Assembly (NCBI GenBank): GCA_017745235.1
Contig: JAGHZU010000012.1
Coordinates: 62,001-126,000, forward strand
From: Caulobacter sp.
GTDB taxonomy: Bacteria; Pseudomonadota; Alphaproteobacteria; Caulobacterales; Caulobacteraceae
DNA length: 64,000 bases
Direction: 5' to 3'
Part shown: positions 58,665-64,000 of the stretch, piece after piece
Layout of the letters: each line of letters begins with the position of its first letter
Numbering within the stretch: the stretch's first letter is position 1
Position numbers and translations under genes: made by a program
The notes under the pieces: model-generated
Seen by the model: only the letters and a program-made list of their open reading frames with translations
Databases searched by the model: none
Told to the model about the DNA's origin: nothing

Positions 58665-58851
58665 GCATCCCCCTCCCTGGCGAACCCCGCGCCACGGGCG
58701 CCGGTTGATCCGGCCTGGCCTCGATCGCGGGACTTCAAACACCTGTTAGGCGGGTGTGGCGAAAGGCGCAACAGCCCCGCGGAACGCCGCTCACCTTGGA
58801 TTAAGCATTAACGGGGATGATCCTGCCGAAGTTATCGGGGCCCACCACGTC

Positions 58852-59721
58852 ATGTTCCAGATCATCGGCATCGTCCTGCTGTTCGGCCTCGTGTTCGGCA
58901 GCTTCATCATGTCCGGCGGCAAGATGGACGTGATCATCGAGGCGGCCCCTCACGAACTGATGTGCATTCTGGGCGCGGGCATCGCCTCGTTCCTGATTTC
59001 CAACTCGATGACGGTCATCAAGGCCACCGGCGCCGGCTTCGCCAAGATCTTCTCGGGGCCCAAGTGGAAGTCGTCCGACTACCGCGACCTGCTGAGCCTG
59101 CTGTTCCTGCTGACCAAGACGATGAAGTCCAAGGGCGTGATCGCCCTGGAAAGCCACATCGAAAAGCCGCACGAGAGCTCGATCTTCCAGCGCTACCCCA
59201 AGATCATCAAGGACCACTTCGCCGTCGACTTCATCTGCGACACCCTGCGGATGATGACCATGAACCTGGAGGATCCCCACCAGGTCGAGGACGCGATGGA
59301 GAAGCAGCTCGAAAAGCATCACCACGAGGCCCTGGCTCCCGGCCACGCCCTGCAGAGCCTGGCCGACGCCCTGCCGGCCCTGGGCATCGTCGCGGCCGTG
59401 CTGGGCGTCATCAAGACCATGGGTTCGATCACCGAACCGCCGGCCGTGCTGGGCGCGATGATCGGCGGTGCGCTCGTCGGCACCTTCCTGGGCGTGTTCC
59501 TGGCCTACGGCCTGGTGGCCCCCTTCGCCGTGCGCCTGGGCGCCGTGGTCGAGGAGGAGGGCTCCTTCTACAAGATCATCCAGTCGGTGCTGGTGGCCCA
59601 CCTGCACGGAAACGCCGCCCAGATCTCGGTGGAGATCGGCCGCGGCAACGTGCCCAGCGAGTCCCAGCCCTCGTTCCTGGAGCTGGAAGAGGCCCTGCAG
59701 GCGATCCCCAACGAGACCTGA
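58852..59721 (+). CDS. motA: MotA, flagellar motor stator protein
   Basis: A 289-residue stator subunit which, with MotB, forms the proton channel that turns the flagellum. MFQIIGIVLLFGLVFGSFIM is TM1; the cytoplasmic loop carries DYRDLLSLLFLLTKTMKSKG and ALESHIEKP; ADALPALGIVAAVLGVIKTMG is the proline-bearing TM3. The start at ATG 58852 is preferred over an in-frame start at 58756 by family length. No motB is adjacent, as is usual in Caulobacter. Confidence 0.95.
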   Translation: MFQIIGIVLLFGLVFGSFIMSGGKMDVIIEAAPHELMCILGAGIASFLISNSMTVIKATGAGFAKIFSGPKWKSSDYRDLLSLLFLLTKTMKSKGVIALESHIEKPHESSIFQRYPKIIKDHFAVDFICDTLRMMTMNLEDPHQVEDAMEKQLEKHHHEALAPGHALQSLADALPALGIVAAVLGVIKTMGSITEPPAVLGAMIGGALVGTFLGVFLAYGLVAPFAVRLGAVVEEEGSFYKIIQSVLVAHLHGNAAQISVEIGRGNVPSESQPSFLELEEALQAIPNET

Positions 59722-59942
59722 CGGCCTCTCCTTCCAGACGCTTTCCGAACGCGGCGGCCTCACGGTCGCCGCGTTCGTCGTTTAGGCGCGCCGGATCGCG
59801 CGAGCCCTTGAAAACTTTGATCACGCGCCGATCACGGATCCGTGAACATTCTTCTTGAAGCCCCCCTCGAACTGGTGTTCTGTGACGGTGTGACGCGGCG
59901 CTGAAAGCCGCGCCCGCAAACAACAGTCGCAAGGGAAGTCCC

Positions 59943-60269
59943 ATGAGCACCAAGGTTCTCCGCACGATCCTGATCGCCGGCGTCGCCGTCTCGGCCCTGT
60001 CGCTGGCCGCCTGCGGCAAGAAGGCCGAAGAGGCCGCCGACGCCTCGGCTCAGAAGGCTCAGGAAGCCGCCGCCTCGGCCAGCACGGCCACGGACGCCGC
60101 TGCGACCGCCGCCGGCGCCGCCGCCGACGCCAACAAGGCCGCCGCCGACGCCGCCGCCACCACCCCGGCTCCGGACGCCACCACCGCCGCCGAAGCCCCC
60201 GCCGCCGGCACGGCCATGACCGAGAAGAAGCCGGACGAGGCCAAGCCGGCCGAGCCCGCCAAGCACTAG
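59943..60269 (+). CDS. Alanine-rich lipoprotein
   Basis: A 108-residue lipoprotein with lipobox LSLAAC (Cys 24). The mature part is dominated by Ala with periodic Lys, Glu and Asp (EEAADASAQKAQEAA), suggesting a long helix or coiled coil, then a Pro/Lys-rich tail. It may be an envelope spacer or adhesin-like lipoprotein; homology is not clear. GGGAAG is suitably placed before ATG 59943. A terminator follows. Confidence 0.8.
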   Translation: MSTKVLRTILIAGVAVSALSLAACGKKAEEAADASAQKAQEAAASASTATDAAATAAGAAADANKAAADAAATTPAPDATTAAEAPAAGTAMTEKKPDEAKPAEPAKH

Positions 60270-60292
60270 GCTTCGCCCGAAGCCAAGACGTC

Positions 60293-60325
60293 GAAGGGCC
60301 GTCCGCGAGGGCGGCCCTTCTTCTT
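60293..60325 (+). terminator. Rho-independent terminator of the lipoprotein gene
   Basis: GAAGGGCCG pairs with CGGCCCTTC and is followed by TTCTT. It starts 24 bases after the stop. Confidence 0.85.
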
Positions 60326-60364
60326 GTGGGGACCGCTATCCATGAGAGCCCCTATAAGAGCCCC

Positions 60365-62158
60365 ATGACGCACGAGACCTCGCCCTATTCCCCCCTCGTC
60401 TGGCAAGACGACGGCCTGCCGCGCTCGGCGCTCTACGGCGACGTCTATTTCTCCAGCGCCGATGGCCTGGCCGAGACCCGAGCGGTGTTCCTCGCCGGCT
60501 GCGACCTGCCGATCGCCTGGACGGGGCGAGAGCGCTTCACCGTCGCCGAGCTGGGCTTCGGCACGGGGCTCAATATCGCCGCCCTGCTGGACCTGTGGCG
60601 GCGCGAGCATCGGCCCGGCCAGCGGTTGCACATCTTCTCGATCGAGGCCCATCCGATTACCCGCGACGAGGCCGCCCGCGCCCTGGCCGTCTGGCCCGAA
60701 CTGGGCGAGGCCGCCCAGGTGCTGCTGGACCACTGGCCGGGCCCCGCCCGCGGCTTCCACCGCATCGACCTGCCGGGCTTCGACGCCACGTTCGACCTGG
60801 CCGTGATGGACGTGCAGGAGGCCCTGGCGGCCTGGAAGGGCAAGGCCGACGCCTGGTTCCTGGACGGCTTCTCGCCAGCCCTCAATCCGGCGATGTGGCG
60901 CGAGGAGATCCTGGCCGCCGTGGGCGCGCGCTCGGCGCCGGGCGCGCGGGCGGCCACGTTCACGGTCGCCGGCGCGGTGCGGCGCGGCCTGGCCGCGGCG
61001 GGCTTCCAGGTCGACAAGCGCCCCGGCTTCGGCCGCAAGCGCGAGAGGCTCGAGGCCCGCTTTCCCGGCGAGACGCCTGCGCCCCAGCGCGCCCGTACGC
61101 TGGCGATCGTCGGAGGCGGAATCGCGGCCGCCGCCCTCGCCCGCTCCGCCCGGGCCGAAGGGCTGGAAGTCACCGTCGTGACCGACGGCGTCGCCATGGC
61201 GTCGGGCAATCCGGCCGCCCTGGTCACCCCGGCCCTCGACGCCGGCGGCGGTCCGCGCGCGGCCTTCGCCGCCCAGGCCTTCGCCCGCGCCACGGACCTC
61301 TACCGCATTGAAACGCCCCAGGCGGTGATCGCCCGGGGCGTCACGCGCCTGGCCCTCACGACTCGGGATCTGGACCGCCACGCCGCCATCGCCGCCCAGG
61401 ACCTGTTCGAGCCTCAGGCCATGTCCGTCCTGGACGCCCAGGCGACCGGCGACCTGGTGGGCGAACCCGCCCTCGGCGCCCTGGCCATGGCCCAGGCCCT
61501 GGTCGTGGAGCCCTCCGCCGTCCTTGACGCCTGGCGCGGCCCCACGCTCACTGCCGCCGTCGCCCGGATCGCATGTGATGACGGGACCTGGACGCTGTAC
61601 GACGCCGAGGACCACCCGCTGGCCCAGGCCGACGCCGTCGTTCTGGCTGGCGGGGCCGGCCAGGATCGTCTCTGGCCCCAGGCGCCTCTGAAGCCGGTGC
61701 GGGGCCAGGCCAGCTGGACCGCCGCGCCCTCGCCGCCGCCCGTCGCCTTCGGCGGCTACGCGATCCCGACGCGCGGCGGCGTGTTGTTCGGGGCCACCCA
61801 CGACCGGGGCGAGACGACGAGCCAGGTGCGCCAGGCCGACGATCGGCGCAACCTCGACATCCTTGCCAAGGGCCTGCCTGGCCTGGCCGCCCGGTTGGAG
61901 AACCTGCCTCTCGAGGGCCGGGCCAGCGTACGGGCCACGACCGCCGACCACCTGCCCCTGGCCGGCCCCGCGCCGGAAGCGTCCGAAGGGCTTTTCGTGC
62001 TGGGAGGCTTGGGCGGACGGGGCTTCAGCCTGGCGCCGTTGCTGGCCGAACATGTCGTGGCCGCGATCGTCGGCGCGCCTTCGCCCCTGCCCGCCCCCCT
62101 GGCCCGGCTGGTCGATCCGGAACGCTTTTCAACGGTCCAGCCTTCTCGCGCGTTATAA
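60365..62158 (+). CDS. mnmC: MnmC, bifunctional tRNA mnm5s2U synthesis enzyme
   Basis: A 597-residue fusion. The N-terminal half (about 1-240) is the SAM-dependent methyltransferase MnmC2, with VAELGFGTGLNIAALLDLW and LDGFSPALNPAMWR; the C-terminal half (about 245-590) is the FAD-dependent demodification domain MnmC1, starting LAIVGGGIAAAALARSA. It completes the wobble uridine modification of tRNA. The start is MTHETSPY (60365). In FAD-domain position 249, GGGIAAAA is the dinucleotide motif. Confidence 0.94.
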   Translation: MTHETSPYSPLVWQDDGLPRSALYGDVYFSSADGLAETRAVFLAGCDLPIAWTGRERFTVAELGFGTGLNIAALLDLWRREHRPGQRLHIFSIEAHPITRDEAARALAVWPELGEAAQVLLDHWPGPARGFHRIDLPGFDATFDLAVMDVQEALAAWKGKADAWFLDGFSPALNPAMWREEILAAVGARSAPGARAATFTVAGAVRRGLAAAGFQVDKRPGFGRKRERLEARFPGETPAPQRARTLAIVGGGIAAAALARSARAEGLEVTVVTDGVAMASGNPAALVTPALDAGGGPRAAFAAQAFARATDLYRIETPQAVIARGVTRLALTTRDLDRHAAIAAQDLFEPQAMSVLDAQATGDLVGEPALGALAMAQALVVEPSAVLDAWRGPTLTAAVARIACDDGTWTLYDAEDHPLAQADAVVLAGGAGQDRLWPQAPLKPVRGQASWTAAPSPPPVAFGGYAIPTRGGVLFGATHDRGETTSQVRQADDRRNLDILAKGLPGLAARLENLPLEGRASVRATTADHLPLAGPAPEASEGLFVLGGLGGRGFSLAPLLAEHVVAAIVGAPSPLPAPLARLVDPERFSTVQPSRAL

Positions 62159-62246
62159 GGGGGCCAAGGGCCCTTCAAGCCGGCGCCAAACCCAGAACGT
62201 CGGCGCCATCCGGGATCCCGACGCCCTCTCGGAGTTCCCGGCCGAT

Positions 62247-62281
62247 GACGCTCCCGACTCGCTCGGGGGCGTCTTTTCTTT
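62247..62281 (+). terminator. Rho-independent terminator of mnmC
   Basis: GACGCTCCCGA pairs with TCGGGGGCGTC, with one mismatch, and is followed by TTTTCTTT. It lies 88 bases after the mnmC stop. Confidence 0.8.
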
Positions 62282-62299
62282 GTCCGAACCGCACACCCC

Positions 62300-62335
62300 C
62301 AAAGGAAAAGGGCCCGGCGTCGCCGCCGGGCCCTT
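62300..62335 (-). terminator. Rho-independent terminator of ompA-like gene
   Basis: AAGGGCCCGGCG and CGCCGGGCCCTT form a perfect 12-base stem around a four-base loop; on the minus strand it is followed by TTCCTTTGG. It is 24 bases beyond the OmpA gene stop. Confidence 0.85.
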
Positions 62336-62358
62336 CCCTGTCTTGCTGATCGCGATCT

Positions 62359-63582
<1,224 letters not shown>

Positions 63583-64000
63583 GGTGTTACCCTCTACGTG
63601 AATAGCTGTGAGTTCGCCGAGAGAGCGACCTCACGACGACAACGCCTCAAGAGCGATTTCAGGTGTGGCCGTTCGGACACAGACGTCGCTTTTTGTCAGA
63701 AACCCGACGGGAACCTCAGAACCGTCCGCAGGCCAGGCAGCCTCACGAAGGCCTGCCCAATCGTCGATCCACCTCGGGGCCGGTTCCTTGTGGACGGCGA
63801 AGTCCCGCACGGCGATGTAGCGGACTGGCTCCTAGAAGACGGCGCGCAGGCTGAGAAGTTCACGCCCTGCATCCGGGCCCAGCGCGCGTAATCGCCGATC
63901 GCGAAGACCTTGTCCTCGAGAACCGTCACCGACCCGCCTTGCACCGCGCCCGATCAAGGCGGAAGGCGCCTGCGAAGTCGGATGGAACACTGACTTTGGA
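63583..64000. other. Right-end region without a confident gene
   Basis: This 418-base stretch includes the OmpA promoter region. The minus strand shows coding-like character in two different frames. One frame opens at GTG 63944 and looks coding for about 33 residues (KVFAIGDYARWARMQG). Another frame is coding-like from about 63810 (GTG) to a stop at 63631-63633 and reads DFAVHKEPAPRWIDDWAGL. A TAG separates the second from upstream codons. This could be a decayed or frameshifted gene, or chance. No family recognised. Confidence 0.3.

Noticed and set aside
58801..58811. CtrA site before motA (TTAAGCATTAA)
   Set aside because: The TTAA cores are only three bases apart rather than seven, and it lies 41 bases before the start codon; the match is too weak to call.
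63608..63820. Plus-strand frame near the right edge
   Set aside because: The product has no hydrophobic or domain pattern, and codon usage is unlike that of the surrounding genes.

Overview
The window is a dense, high-GC stretch of chromosome from an alphaproteobacterium that is very probably a Caulobacter or a close caulobacterial relative. The evidence is RcdA, TrcR, TacA and GapR orthologues on one 35 kb span, a UrcA-family protein, the alphaproteobacterial neighbours DUF1192 and DUF1465, zinc-less L31 and L36 ribosomal proteins, and intergenic palindromes of the kind common in Caulobacter. I see no rRNA, tRNA, CRISPR, integrase, transposase or prophage. It reads as core chromosome with short intergenic regions.

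Layout. 1-9.7 kb: 3' end of an RhlE-like DEAD-box helicase, a multi-PAS HWE histidine kinase, an ABC-2 exporter, and argJ overlapping a parvulin lipoprotein gene. 9.7-19 kb: secA behind a structured leader, an OhrR-type regulator divergent from a Tat-exported hydrolase with palindromic operators between them, a DHA2 MFS exporter divergent from an ArsR-type regulator, and an MsbA-like ABC transporter. 19-28.8 kb: rpmE, rcdA, a DUF1192 gene, a quinone oxidoreductase, a thioredoxin-fold/2-oxoglutarate oxygenase fusion, trcR, ubiX between two DUF465 genes, OsmC, a diguanylate cyclase and purEK. 28.8-38.5 kb: RibD-like reductase, Asp/Glu racemase, COQ9, rpsU, hydrolase, M23 peptidase, UrcA, and the pntAA-pntAB-pntB transhydrogenase operon with a cytochrome oxidase subunit IV gene and a GT9 glycosyltransferase. 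38.5-49.9 kb: M23 peptidase, ECF sigma factor with SnoaL domain, monooxygenase-like protein, hydrolase/thioesterase pair, hybrid histidine kinase, ABC1 kinase and pepF. 49.9-64 kb: tacA, gapR, a dehydrogenase, rpmJ-HAD operon, MltB-like transglycosylase, a beta-barrel-type protein, an MFS transporter, motA, a lipoprotein, mnmC and an OmpA protein with a long polyproline linker.

Themes: cell-cycle control (rcdA, trcR, tacA, gapR, a GGDEF protein), envelope biogenesis (secA, two M23 peptidases, transglycosylase, OmpA, PPIase), redox and peroxide handling (OhrR, OsmC, pnt, COQ9, ubiX), and housekeeping (purEK, argJ, mnmC, rpmE, rpsU, rpmJ). Four convergent gene pairs end on the same CTAG tetranucleotide, so their stop codons overlap. 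The most unusual local features are a probable CTG start for rpsU, the operator cluster next to ohrR, the fused oxygenase, and repeat elements that supply gene ends. I found no clearly new multi-gene system; the findings are local anomalies and testable regulatory sites.
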